The position numbers were made by a program, and so were the translations under genes. A stretch of DNA of 64,000 nucleotides from Doris montereyensis (taxonomy: Eukaryota > Mollusca > Gastropoda > Nudibranchia > Dorididae): contig JAXRKP010001260.1 in NCBI GenBank assembly GCA_037039925.1, positions 1 to 64,000 of the forward strand. The letters run 5' to 3'. The notes under the pieces are model-generated. The model worked only from the letters and a program-made list of their open reading frames with translations. It had not been told where the DNA came from and searched no databases. Positions 1-13,500 of this stretch are shown here, in pieces. Numbering within the stretch: the first letter of the stretch is position 1; every line of letters starts with the position of its first letter.

Positions 1-165
1 GTCAGGGTTAACTCCCTTAGCCTTTGGTTGCTTAAAACCAGCCCGCAGGGCAGCAGGTTGTTATTTTCAGGGATAACTCCCTTAGTCTTTGGTCAACCAA
101 GATCCACCTGCAAGGCAGCAAGAGACTCGTGGAGGGCGGGGACCGCTTAATCCCCATACAGTGAC
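1..165 (-). mobile_element. LINE 5'-region tandem units (fragment)
   Basis: Two units of a roughly 60-bp repeat (core GTTAACTCCCTTAGCCTTTGG and GCAAGGCAGCAGG) run from the window edge to about 140. The same units lie at the 5' end of the LINE copies at 16647-17896, 35690-37525 and 54810-58100, so this is the 5' part of that family in minus orientation, cut by the window start. There is no coding content here. Confidence 0.7.
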
Positions 166-304
166 ATCACGATAAGAATCAAATTTTATTGTAAATAAGA
201 GAATAAAACTCATAGACGCATATAAAAACTTTGCAGAGCACTTCTGAACACAGCCTGCTACACGAATGTCATAACACACAATGTGTTAATTAATTTATTT
301 ATCT

Positions 305-1290
305 TTGCTTTTTAAAATATCCGACAATATACAATATCATACTATCACTGACTGGGTAGTGCAACTGCTTGTAACTTTAAGAAGACAAAACTTAATAGCA
401 ATCCATAAGCAACCGGTGGCATCACGATAACAATAACATGTATGTTTTAAGTTAAAAACAATCCATATGCAACCAGTGGCATCACGATAACAATAACATG
501 TATGCTTTAAGTTAAAAACGATCCATAGGCAACCAGTGGCATCACGATAACAATAACATGTATGTTTTAAATTAAAAGCAATCCATAGGCAACCAGTGGC
601 ATCACGATAACAATAACATGTATGCTTTAAGTTAAAAACAATCCATATGCAACCAGTGGCATCACGATAACAATAACATGTATGTTTTAGGCAAAATCAC
701 GATAAACAGCAATCCATATCATGATAACAATAACATGTATGCTTCAGTTAAAAGCCATTCAAAGGCAACTACTAGCAACCAGTGGCATCACGATAACAAT
801 AACATGTATGCTTTGCAATCCATATGCAACCAGTGGCATCACGATAACAATAAAATGTATGCTTCAAGTTAAAGCAATCCATATGCAACCAGTGGCATCA
901 CGATAACAATAACATGTATGTTTTAAATTAAAAGCAATCCATATGCAACCAGTGGCATCACGATAACAATAACATGTATGTTTTAAATTAAAAGCAATCC
1001 ATAGGCCAGTAGCATCATGATAACAATAACATGTATGCTTTAAGTTAAAAGCAATCCATAGCAACCAGTAGCATCACGATAACAATAACATGTATGCTTT
1101 AAGTTAAAAGCAATCCATAGGCCAGTAGCATCATGATAACAATAACATGTATGTTTAAGTTAAAAGCCATTCAAAGGCAACTACTAGCAACCAGTGGCAT
1201 CACGATAACATGTACACTTTAAGTTTAAGTTAAATGCAATCCATATGCAACCAGTGGCCCCAGGATAACCACCCTCATTTTTTAGGCCAT
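305..1290. repeat. Dispersed element with expanded 60-bp minisatellite
   Basis: From about 395 to 1262 a 60-bp unit (core GCAACCAGTGGCATCACGAT, then AACAATAACATGTATG) repeats about 14 times; four consecutive units at 421-660 stay exactly in 60-bp register, and later units are shortened. The flanks (305-395: an ACAATAT...CACTGACTG stretch; the end CCAGGATAACCACC) recur at 50587-51300 around only one or two units. The minisatellite is therefore an expansion inside a dispersed non-coding element. Open frames across it are accidental. Confidence 0.8.
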
Positions 1291-1317
1291 ACACACTGTA
1301 TTGTGTTTGTATGTATA

Positions 1318-1690
<373 letters not shown>

Positions 1691-1854
1691 ACACACACCT
1701 TATTTGATACAATATTTAAATTTCATCAGAGCGGAATTTTGTTTCATAAGTACGTTTTGTTTTCATGAAATTTTTTTTAATAGCATATGAGAACAACCAA
1801 AAACATACAAAAATATTGTACAAAAAATTCAATTTTTCAAAAACTATAATACGT

Positions 1855-3140
1855 TCTTTCTTTCTTTATCAGCTGACATTCTACCTTCCGGTGTATGGGT
1901 TTTAGATGCCCGAAAATGATCTTTCTCCAGGCTGCCCTGTCCTGACATTTTCTGTTTCCCTTCCGTGAAAGTTAAATTTCTTTGCGTTAATGCTCTTTTA
2001 TATCTTCTTCCCACTTTCTCCGAGGTCTGCCTTTGGGCTTTTACCTTGAGTTTTAGCACTGTATACTGATTTAGCTATTCTATTGTCATTCATTCTGTTA
2101 ACATACCCAAACCATCTCATTTATTTATTTCTATCTTAGTTTTTATGCTATCTGCTTTTTGTTGTGTTTTTTTGATTTTATCTCTTTTTGTTTTCCCTAC
2201 TACTCGTCTTAGACATTTCATTTCGGCTGCTTGTACTCTACTGTATTCCCTATTGTCTACGGTCAAGGTTTCACTGCCATAGAGGAGAGTAGGACAATAA
2301 ACTGTGTTGTATACTGCCATTTTGGTTTTTGTTGACAATTCTTGTTTACCTACAAATGCCTTTCCTATATGGTTATATATTGCACTTGCCTTTTGGATTC
2401 TCTGGCTGATTTCTTCTCTTAGTTTTCCATCTGAGTTAATCATTACTCCTAAATAATTGTAGCTTTGAACTTGCTCTAAATCCTTCCTGCCTAATTTAAG
2501 ATGTTGTGTTTTAGCTTCCTAGTTACTAGCATTGTTTTTGGTTTTCTTTGCATTTACTCTCATTCCTCTTTTATTTAATTCATTATTCATGTTTATATTT
2601 GACTGGAGGTCCCTTTCTGATTTTCCAAACAGAACTAAATCATGAGCAAATGAAAGCATTGATACATTTACTGGTTTGAACTTCCACATTCGTTTTCTTC
2701 ATTTTGAGGATGCCTTTGCGACTGAATCGTGAATCCATAAATGTGATAAACAAAAGAGGACTTAGGGTACAACCCTGTCTTATATCTACATCAAATTCTT
2801 CAGATACAATTCCAGCTACTCTCACTGCACATGTTGGTTTATTGTAAAAAAAAATTAATGGCTTCTATTAAATTTTGCTCTACACCGTGTTCTTTTTAAA
2901 GAATGCCACAGTTCGTCCCTCCTCACAGTGTCACATGTCTTTTCTAAATCAATAAAACACAGGTACAAGTCAATGTTTTTCTCAAGGAATTTTTCTATTA
3001 TTTGTGTAATTGTAAATATGTGGTCTTGTACACTTCTTCCTTGTCCACTCTGATGCTCTTCAATCTGATCCCCAACTTTTCCTTAGTCTCATTTCTAAAC
3101 TCCTGGCATACACTTTTCCTAGTGCGCTAAGTAGTGATAT
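1855..3140 (-). mobile_element. RTE-like LINE, 5'-truncated copy (RT and 3' end)
   Basis: Read on the minus strand this is the 3' 1.3 kb of an APE-type non-LTR retrotransposon. It shows RVAGIVSEEFDVDIRQGCTLSPL (RT, 2840-2770), then a C-terminal segment with MAVYNTVYCPTLLYGSET (about 2320-2260). It ends in the family 3' terminus CCCATACACCGGAAGGTAGA followed by a GATAAAGAAAGAAA tail at the left edge. Frames are broken by stops and shifts, so it is inactive. It resembles endonuclease/reverse-transcriptase proteins of the RTE type often annotated as craniofacial-development-protein-2-like; that family assignment is from memory. Confidence 0.82.
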
Positions 3141-3169
3141 CCTGAGCATTTACATAGCAAAAAAATCAT

Positions 3170-3420
3170 CTGATCATTTCTTTGTTTTCCCCCACTCATC
3201 GTCTATACCAAATTTCATGAAGATACGTTGAGAAATTAAAAAGTAGATACGAAATAATGAACAAAAACGACACTGAGAAAATCGTATTTTTCTCTTAATT
3301 TCTGTTATTTGAATACATTTTTCTCCCATAAACCTAAGAAAAGAGTAGGATAACACTTTGAAACATCATAAAACCTTGAGAGGCTCTCAACTACTTCTTA
3401 TTGACACTGTTTCAAGTGCA
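3170..3420. repeat. Dispersed repeat, copy 1
   Basis: The stretch with CTAAGAAAAGAGTAGGATAA and CATCATAAAACCTT matches 24290-24490 over about 200 bp with scattered differences. It is non-coding and its class was not determined. Confidence 0.5.
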
Positions 3421-3866
3421 TCAGCACCTTTTTACTCATTTTGAGATGGTGCCTTTTGATAATAGGTGTGTGGAATATGTTCCGTGTTTTCCGGATCACC
3501 TAAAGGAATAGTCATAATAGATCGTCAAATAAGTTTGTTGTGGATAGCGTTTATTGTGACGATCAAAATGAGTACCAACTTGTCATACTTTACATAATAT
3601 TTCTGATTTTTATTGTATAATAGCTGTGTTGTATTGTTTCTAAAAAAAATGCAATCAATTCACAGAATCGATACTGAGCTTCTTTTGTGATATCATTATG
3701 ACGGGAATTAACTGCTCTATCCACTAGTATGATAGAATAGATTTGTCCTATTTTCGGCAAAAATGGCATTCCCAGAATCCCCCCCCCCCCCCCCCCCGCC
3801 CCCACCCCTCTAAAGTAGCCTGCCTTAGGTTCTTATTTTAGCGAATGAACTATTGGATCAAATCGG

Positions 3867-4990
3867 CACTTGAACCTCATTATACTTATACCGCCAATTT
3901 TTGTGCCCGTGGTAACTTTGTGTTATAAGGGGAATGGCGTTATAACGAAAAGAATTTTTTTCAGTATTACAATGAGCGAGATAATCAATATTTATCTAAT
4001 CCAGCAGATGACACATGATCACTCACACTGACATTGAGTGACAAGGCAATGCAGACCTACTACACCTTAAATGGCTATTGTAGCTGTAGTATTAGTTTTA
4101 CATAGTAATACATGGAGTAGGATTGCCCAGTTTCTTATGTAGTCTAGAATAAAATATTGACATTGACAGCAACACTCCTAACTCAAAATGGATTAGCCTA
4201 GGTTATGACATTGCTGTGAAGCCTAATTCTGGCCACTCAGTTGGACCCAATCATACCCATGCCTATCCCGCCAGGATAATGCGATCTGGGAATATTGCTG
4301 ATGCTACTGTTCATTCGGCTAACCTAGGACTATGCAGTTGACGACAAACGTTCCCTCCAAACCGTTAGTACATATATATAATGTACTCTCGTTCTCATTT
4401 TTTAAGGAAGCCTGGCGTCACGGTGTCACTGTCAGTGTCATTTCTGTAAGTGAACTAATAGTACTAAGAAGAAGTAGTATTAAGAAGTACTAAGAAGAAG
4501 TAGTACTAAGAAGTACTAAGAAGAAGTAGTACTAAGAAGTACTAAGAAGAAGTAGTACTAAGAAGTACTAAGAAGAAGTAGTACTAAGAAGTACTAAGAA
4601 GAAGTAGTACTAAGAAGTACTAAGAAGAAGTAGTACTAAGAAGTACTAAGAAGCAGTAGTATTAAGACACACATGGCAGTGATCCTTGTGAATGTATATG
4701 TACCGTATGTGTGTTTGACTCTGTGATCTGCGACCCAGTCAAACTAGATTCTACTATTACGTGCTTGCATAATCACTTCGGGGAAGGGGTAGGCCATGCA
4801 TGGTGGCGGTATAACGAGTTGTATTCTACGATATTTATTAAGGAACGTTCCTGTCAAATCATTGGTGGATGGCAGTGTAACGAGCTATTTCACTGTTTTT
4901 GCATGGTGTCAGATCCGTACAACAAGGGTGAAAAGCTGGTGGTAAGCGAGAATGGTGGTATAAAGGAGGCGGTACAACGATGTTTGAGTG
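3867..4990. mobile_element. pogo/Tc1-mariner-like non-autonomous element, copy 1
   Basis: The left end CACTTGAACCTCATTATAC and the reverse complement of the right end CACTCAAACATCGTTGTACC form imperfect terminal inverted repeats, both leading into ACCGCC. TA follows the right end. The interior is non-coding and shares long blocks with 21566-22370 (GTGGTAACTT...GTTATAA; CAGTATTACAATGAG; GTGTGTTTGACTC). It differs mainly by carrying the 26-bp minisatellite at 4457-4665. I infer the Tc1/mariner/pogo group from TIR style and TA targets; no transposase is encoded. Confidence 0.6.
4457..4665. repeat. 26-bp minisatellite inside pogo-like element
   Basis: The unit ACTAAGAAGAAGTAGT + ACTAAGAAGT (26 bp) is repeated about 7-8 times, nearly perfectly in the middle. 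The related copy at 21566-22370 has only a single CTAAGACACACAT at the matching position, so the array arose in this copy. Confidence 0.85.
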
Positions 4991-5500
4991 TATTTGAATT
5001 GATTTGGAGGGGGGGGGGGGTGATTAATTTGCCTGCGACCGAGGAAATTTTGTATTGTTAATAAATCTAATTAATTGATTTCCGCTCATTACAATGAAGA
5101 GCCTGCGTAACCTCAATATCGAGTAGGCCTACTGATTATATCTAATAACATAATCGTAGTTGATATTACCCGTCGGATACATTGGTTTCCGAGTTTACCA
5201 CAGTCAAAGTTCGAGAGACCAAGCTTTATTATTATTATTATTGTTATTATCACGAAGAGGAAGAATAATCAACCATTGTCCCCGGGAAGGCTTGTTAAGT
5301 ATAATTAGTACAAATGTATTGTCATTATGCCATCTTTACTTGAGCCTGGACAGACTAACAGTAACACAGTAGTAACACTAGTACTATTATGACTAACACG
5401 GCAAAAACAACCACTGGTGTTTTAAACTTTACTCAGAGCCCTACATTGAGTGTAAGTAGATTTAAAAGACGTACTCTATATATATATGTATTGCAATGTA

Positions 5501-6371
5501 CAGGGTGTCTTTTTAAGTACAGACCGATAAGAAATTGAAATAACCCCACAACTATTTCACACAGAAACTTCTATTGTTTTTTGTTGTTTTTGTTTTAGTT
5601 TGCACAATGTTTGCCATTTACGTAAGTTTTATGTGATACATGTATCATATTAATCATAATTTACAAGTGCAGACGCGTTTTGGTGATTTAATTATGATGC
5701 ATTTTTTGAAAGAGCGGGTAAAGCAAAACAATATTGAAGATGTGTGATTGTCGATGGATGAGCATTATCCAAAACAAAAATGGCAGACGACTTTGCTAAA
5801 GTTACTTTAGGTACCGATAGCGTTGTGGTAGGAGGAAATACAGAACAGAATTTAGTACCGGGTATTTAAAAAACCCAACCTTCCAGCGTAACCACCATTA
5901 GTCGGCGGTACAGAAACTAAGTCACGACTGGAATTACTGGAAACGTGAATGGAGTGGTGGCGAGGGGAGAAAGTCTGCTGCGGGAGTTTGAGTTGGGGCG
6001 AAGGTTGTTGATGTTGATCGAGAATGACGGTTCTCATGTGGAGGTTTAAATGACAGTTTTAAAAGAGTTATAACTAGATCTACGTTACAAGACAGATACT
6101 TAATTATACAATTGTAATGTCAAAGAAAATTGAAGACAATAGTCGGAAAAAAATTGCATACCAAAGTGACTATTACCAATTTCGTCTATGACGTCATAAT
6201 TAAACAGTAAGTTGGCGTAAGAAACGTATCATAGTGTCAAGTAAAGTAATAAAACTTTTATAAATATCCTATCTTTATAATTTTTTTAAAAACAGACGTA
6301 TCTGCTTGAAGTGGTTTTGGGGTTGGGCATATTTCAATTTCTTATGGATTTCATAATAATAAAGACACTGG
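5501..6371. mobile_element. Possible mariner-like element with inverted ends
   Basis: The left end (CAGGGTGTCTTT..., then ATAAGAAATTGAAAT) and the reverse complement of the right end (CCAGTGTCTTT..., then ATAAGAAATTGAAAT) resemble each other over about 60 bp, and TA precedes the left end. The interior has short open stretches but no frame I can assign. It could be a decayed element or a MITE. Confidence 0.4.
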
Positions 6372-7164
6372 AATGCAAGTTAAAGAATGCAAGCAATCAG
6401 GGTCTAGTTTAGATCTAATCTAAATTAAATATTATACATACCAGTAAATTATTCTTTGTACGATTGGGTATGACTATACAAACCGGGACCTGTATCTACA
6501 TCTAAATATGTACGGACATGAAATGTCAATTGATATAAATAATAATAAATAATATTGCTAATACCGTGCCAGGTATATAATTTCAACCAGGAAGAGAAAG
6601 AAAAGAAAGAAAGAAAAAAGAGAAGAAAAAAAGTCTACAGCAAAACAATAGAGCTTCTCTTGATGCAAATAATTATATACGAGCGTGAAGTTTGCTTGAA
6701 TCTTTCCTTATCTCTCTATGTGATTATCACTATGTCAATATGTATAAAAATCACAATTTATAAATAGAAAGTTCGAAGAAAAAGCGAGTTGAGTAATCTT
6801 GGTTTTTAATCAAAAAAGACGAATGAAAATCAGTGGGGAAAAATCTGTTGTCTGGTGAGATCAACCTGATTTTAATTTCTCAGTGAGGTGGAGTATGAAC
6901 AACTTGACCATCAATTTCTTCTTCCTATTCCTGGTCTTCTAATAGTCAGTCTAATAGGGATCTAAATCAGGGAGGTAGGGCTCACAAAAAGGTTAACAAA
7001 GGCCATAGTTGTCTTAGACTAGACCTTGCAGAAACAAACTGCAATTCCAATGGTCGTCTGCTGTCTATTTTTATCCTGCTCCGTCATAACATAGTTGTCC
7101 TTCTCTCCATGGAATCCCTTTTACTCATATGTCCATTTTGTGCAAATAACAACACCTTAAAATT

Positions 7165-7549
7165 CTATTTTTCTTTTAAGTCAAGATGTTTAAGTTTCAA
7201 TTCCTTTATTCTGTCTTGGATGCTGGTGTAATACCTCAACAATAAGTGAAACCCTAGCACCCGATACATTATCATCTTGAAAGCACTCTGATATACGTCT
7301 GACACAGTCGTCAGCTTTTTCTTCATTCATTTCATACAGACCGGTGATGTCCTCCGGAGGGAGGCCGTTTGAAACCCTTTCATTAAAAGTCATAATATCC
7401 ATAAGAAAGTAGGATCTAGGTGGCTGTCGTTCTCGCCTATGTCAATATTAGAAAGTTGCAGCATGTAGTTGTACGACTCCAGAGGTTTCAGAGTATCGTG
7501 CGCCTTGTTTAGCAGAGGCAGATTGTTCCTCTGCAAAGGTTTTGTTCTT
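7165..7549 (-). CDS. HSCB: HSCB terminal exon (C-terminal domain)
   Basis: After the acceptor at 7550-7552 the exon reads KNKTFAEEQSA, then shifts frame to LLNKAHDTLKPLESYNYMLQ. It shifts again into MDIMTFNERVSNGLPPEDIT and the acidic stretch ECFQDDN, and once more into RYYTSIQDRIKELKLKHL before TAG at 7165-7167. These pieces follow, in order, the HscB segments equivalent to the human NDAYKTL, FLIEIMEINEKL, AFEQDDFEEA and KMRYFSNIEEKIKL regions. Each junction costs one base. The order and spacing fit one exon with three 1-nt indels rather than separate genes. Confidence 0.75.
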
Positions 7550-10500
7550 CTGGGAGAAAAAACCCAACAACAATTAACAAAAAGTCACAGTATGAGAAAT
7601 GGGAGTGGATCAAAGCCACGTACATTACACCTCAATAGTTACAGCAGCGGTGTTACCTGTGTATACATCTGTGTATACCAGTTGTAATACTGGACACTTA
7701 GACGGACGTGCTCTTCAGTCTTAGGCGATGTGCATTTGCAGGAGACTACTATGGTGGTATAAGTAGTAGTAGTACATTGTACTAGTAGTAGTAGTAGTAG
7801 TAGTAGTAGTTGTAAACTTTGTAGCTTACTCACAATTGCCACACGTCTGAAGAAGAAGAAGAAGAGAGAGTGAAAAAAAAAGAGAGGAAGCGAGAGAGAG
7901 AGATAGAGAGAGAGAGACAGACAGACAGACATATACAGACAGACAGACAGAGACAGAGAAATGACTAAATTAGTCAATTTTATTGTTTGGCTGTAGTGGT
8001 GTTCAAAAAGTCGAGTCGGGTGGCCTTGATGTGTAATCAGCGGACTGGTTAGACTATTTTGAACTGCTGAATGTTCGGTTAGGTTTATCGAAGCATTAAC
8101 ACTGAGCCTTTCCTGGAGCGAGACAGAGATGGTGGCGCAGGGGAGAGTGAAGTGGAGAGACCTCATTGAATTGGCGACTTATACCCTACCCGGGGTACAA
8201 GGGTATAAAAGCTAAGAAGAAAGCTGAATTGAAACACATTGAACAGGGTAAGGGATGGTTGATAGATGGTTAACAATAAAACACGTATGTTCACCCCCCT
8301 CCCAAATTTTCTTAAATCCATCTGCATCATATATCTCTAGACATACCTGCCTATAATAAATTTTAAAAAATCGACAACAGTCTCGCGATTTGTTTCTTGA
8401 CAGTCTCCAGAGGTTTCTAACACAGCTCTGTCCAGAGTAGCCTGCTGAAGAATTGAGTACACAGTTACGCCTTCTTTATTCCTTCAAAAAACATATTTCT
8501 AACCGCTTCCACCCAAAACTTCCCAGACTTCTTGCATTGAAAAGGATTTCATGGAGGATTATGTCTAGTCTTTGATTACGAGCATTATTTCGCAGGCACA
8601 GTTTGGATACCACACGTTTGGGCAAAACCCGTAAAGTTGACAAAATTCGAGCATTGAATCCAAACTGTCCGTCTCACAATTTAGATCCGTGAAATTTACA
8701 AATTTGTCTCTGTTCACATGTGCCCTCTTTGCCACAGGAGATCCAACAGCACTATACAAGTCATTTCTGGAACTAAAGAAATTTGTGAAGGACAAAATCA
8801 TACTGTGTTTGCCCTTTTCTAGATTATTTTTTTCAATCTCATTATCCATAAAACACTTTTTATAATACTTGTTACTTTAATAGACTGCACAGTAGCAGGG
8901 ATCCATGAATGTCAAGGGAAAGAACATAAAAACTTTCCTTTTGAGTGATTTTTTATCAAAATTTCTACCATAGGTCTTCTTTTTTTGTATTTTAGTAAGT
9001 ATATTGTTCCACACATATAAACTTTTCCAACAATTTATTGTCATTGACACAACGTCAATCAATCATTACATATTTTTTATGCAAAAAGGTATTATGGACT
9101 ATGAAAAAATGCTCATATATAATGAAACACCCGTTCTTCCTAGTAACATGTCTCCATAATCCAAAGCTACCTCGAACTACATGGTTGGTTTCAGTCTCAG
9201 TCCGATTTACGATTTAACGTCTCGTTCTAGTCCCTTGTCACATTTGAACTGCTCGTGTTCATCAATCAGTCAGTCTATCGTCCTCGTCTCCTCACTCACT
9301 TGAACTGCTTCTGTTCTGGCCGTTGTCATCAGTCTTCAGTCCCATCCGTTGTGCAAAGTATCATACGATCTCTGATTGGCCTAAATTGAACATAACTCCT
9401 CCCATTACTGTAGTGTCGTAGATCTAAGTATATCTATGTTGTATCGTCTTCTATGGTCTAAGGGATACAGCCCTACTAATTATGTCCATTTGTTTTGTGA
9501 GTAACACTTCCTTGGTTATGATTTGAGGAGGACTTCCGTTGAAGTCCTGGTACACGAGCAGCAAGAACAGATCGCAATAAACGATGTAACTGTCATCATA
9601 CTCTCTTATTCTTCATTTATATGTCTTCCTGTATGTCATCGACTATATTATAATGGCGGCAGGATTGTTCACAATCTCTAACGGTACAAAAGGTAGTATT
9701 TAAACTGAATTAATATCTAAAAACCATTGATTTCAGTCCATCAATCGAAAACCCCTATCATTAGATCCATTTCCTAATCTAGATCTAGATTCTAGATATC
9801 TACATTACATGTGTAAACAAACCCACGATGGCAGGCGCTTTACCACCACTCCCTTCATTCAATATCAAAGAGGACGAACTATCTGTCGGTATTAGGTGGA
9901 GAAAATGGCTTAGCAAGTTCGAGAATCTCACCACAGCCATGGATATCAAGGAAAGGCACAAAAAAGGGCTTTAATTTTACATTATGCCGGAGATGAGGTG
10001 TTCGATCTGTGTGAAATGATGCCAGGCGAGCAAATACAAACGTATGACTCACTCACAACGACCCTCACTGCATATTTTACGCCCAAGACAACCACAACAT
10101 ACGAATCATTTCGATTTAGGAAGTGAAACAAGAAGACGGTGAGAGTATAGAACAGTTCCATTTCAGACTGGCGACTCAAGCTCAACGCTGTGAGTTTCAC
10201 GACAGCATTCGCGAAATCCTTTCGCAAATGATCGAAGGTATCAAGTCTTGAAGCTCAGGCATAAAGCCCTTCAAGACAACCTTACACAACACAGTTGCTC
10301 TTTGAAGGAATAAGCGACGAACTGACAAGTAAACAAGCACAGGAGCTCGAGACCAGCGCAGCACATGCATTACATTCCAACAAGCAGAAATTTACCCGGA
10401 ACCAAAATAAGCCATCACAAAGCATGAATAGGCATTATAAGAGACAAGGTCAGCACAACACTACTAGTGCTAGCACGTCTAAATGCAGAAACTGTGGAGG

Positions 10501-13500
10501 ACAATACCCCCATAAAACGATTTGCCCAGCTACAGGAAATCATACCACAAGTGCGGAAATTGAATCATTTCTCGTTAGTCTGCAGGTCCAGTAGAAACAC
10601 ACAAAGACAGCTGTCAAACAAATAAGAGAGAGAAAGGACAGTTCTGATTCCGAATCTGACGGAATATTCTGTCTCAAGACAAAATCAGGCAACAAGGTTC
10701 CGGCTACCACCATAAGGGTAGGGAAAACAAAAGTCAATTTTTGTATTGATACGGGTGCCTCAGTAAATTTTATGACCGAGTCAACATACCATTCCTTATC
10801 ACCAAGACCGATATTGAACCCAAGTTCAAAACAGATCTCTGCTTATGCCAGTAGTGATAACCTTCACATCAAGGGATGTTTCGAAACAGAGGTTGTCCAC
10901 AAGTCACAAAAGGTCAAAGCAATGTTTTACGTCGCCAAGACACAAAACTCACCAAATCTACTGTCGGCGCAAACATCGGAAGAGCTGAACTTGATTTGTT
11001 TCCTTAACAAAGTCTCAATTTCAGAAGAACTGTTTTCAGGCATCGGCAAGATACAAGGCTCTTTAGTAAAACTCCATATTGACAACTCAGTACAGCCAAT
11101 AGCGCAAACTAATCGTCGCATACCCTTTCAGATTCGTAAGGACATCAAACGAGAAACAAATGAGTTGGAAAGAGAACGACACCATCGAAAAGGCTGATGG
11201 TCCCACACCATGGGTCAGTCCGATTGTGGTGGTGCCCTAAGAAATCTGGCGGTGTCAGATTATGTGTCGACATGCGGCAAGCGAATACAGCAATAAAAGA
11301 GAAAGACACCCCATGCCCATCATAGATGATCTGATCAATGAGTTAAATGGATCCAAAGTTTTCAGCAGAATCAACCTGAAAAAGGCCTTTCATCAACTTG
11401 AACTAGATAAAGATAGCCGGTTCATCACAACGTTCTCTACGCACATGGGTCTGTGGAGATATAAAAGGCTGATGTTTGGGATCAACACAGCACCAGAAAT
11501 TTTTCAAAAAGCAATCAGCGACATTCCGCACGACATACCTGGAGCTACAAACTTTATTGACGATATCATCGTGCATGGACCGACTGCAGAGGCACACGAC
11601 AAAGCTTGACACAGACTCTGGATAGACTACTAGAGCGAGTGCAAAACTGAATAGGGACAAGTGTCTCTTTATCCACACTCAGAGAAGGTGAAGGCCATTC
11701 AAGATTCCAAACCACCCACATCAGTGACAGAGGTGAAATCCTTCCTCGGGATGACACAATTCCTGGCCCGCTTCATCAAGGGCTACTCAACTACAACAGA
11801 ACCTTTGCACACCTTGGCAAAGAAATCGCAGCCTTGGTGTTGGGGACAAGATCAAAACAAGCGTTCAACGATCTGAAGAGAAACTGACAAATGCCGAAGT
11901 CATGGCTTACTATAATCCTAAATAAGAAACTGAGATTATAGTAGACGCCTCACAAAGTGGATTAGGAGCAATGATCACCCAGAAAGGTCGGTCATTTGCT
12001 ACGCCAGTAGATCCCTCACGGGTGCAGAAACCCGATACTCTCAAACAGAGAGAGATGCTTGTGGTGGTATTTGGAGTTGAAAAATTCCACATCTTCTTGT
12101 ATGGATCAAACTTCATAGTGATCACCGATCACAAGCCACTTCTAGGGTTAATCAATAGTACCAAGCTCGCCACTCCACGCATAGAAAGATGGCGACTCCG
12201 TTTGATGCCCTATGAGTACAATCTAATATACAGGCCTGGTAGGAATGAACAGAATCCAGCAGATTACCTGAGCAGATGTTCATACAGTCCGCCTAAGAAA
12301 GACAACGCAGGTGAAAATTACATCAGCTATATTGCAAAATCGTCAAGTCCAAAAGCATTATCCCTGGCAGAAATCAAACAAGCTACACAATCAGATAACC
12401 AGTTGCAGAATGCGATGACTGCCATACGATCTGGTGACTGGAGAAACACGAATTTGACATCTTTTGAGAAAATCAGACATGAGCTATCAGTCTATGACGG
12501 AGTTGTGTAGCGTCAAAACAGACTAGTCATTCCCAAGTCTCTTCAGAAATAAGTCATATCACTCGCCCATGCATCCCATCAGGGCATTGTCAAGACAAAA
12601 CAACTTCTCAGAGAAAAGCTATGGTTTCCAAACATAGACAACATGGTTGAACAAGAAGTCAGCAACTGTCTACCATGTCAAGCCTCATTTACAGGCTCGA
12701 AGCCTCGAGAACCGCTGTCAATGACAATGTTACTCAAGTTTCCATGGGACGAATTGTCTGCAGATTTCATGGGTCCTTTCCCAACGGGAGAATACTTACT
12801 TGTGGTCATAGACGACTACAGTAGATTCCCAGAAGCCGAGATCGTACACTCTACATCATCAAAGGCAACATGTTACTAATGTCAGAAACTGAATCAGATG
12901 TTTGCCAGATTGGGGATTCCTCGTGTTCTCAAAACTGACAATGGTCCACCATTCAACGGATTCGAGTTCTCAACGTTTTGCCACGACATGGGAATTCGAC
13001 ACCGTAAGATAACACCACTTTGGCCGGAGGCTAACGGTGAAGCCGAACGTTTTTATGCGATCTCTAAAGAAATTCATCCACTCCTGCATAGCACAAAGAT
13101 CTCAGTGGAAAGAACAGCTTCCAAGCTTTCTTAGACAATATCGAGCAACACCGCATAGCTCTACAAAGATCTCACCCCGGGAAGAAAAATGAGAACATGT
13201 CTTCCTGAAATCTGTCTGGACCAAGATCACATGTCCACAAAAAACACAAACAAAAACATTCACAATGAGGATAGACAATCCAAACTCAAACAGAAATTGT
13301 ATGCTGACAGAAAACGCAGAACATCGCACAGAGAGTTCAACATTGGTGACACAGTGCTGGTACGCCAACAACAACACAACAAACTAACACCCCCTAAAAC
13401 TCCTCACCATTCATCATCGAAAAAAGCAATGGGAGCATGATAACAGCATGCAAAGGAGACAAACGTATTGTGAGAAATGTGTCATTCTTCAAGCCAGTCA

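Noticed and set aside
395..1262. CRISPR-like regular array
   Set aside because: The whole 60-bp unit repeats without unique spacers, and the genome is eukaryotic.
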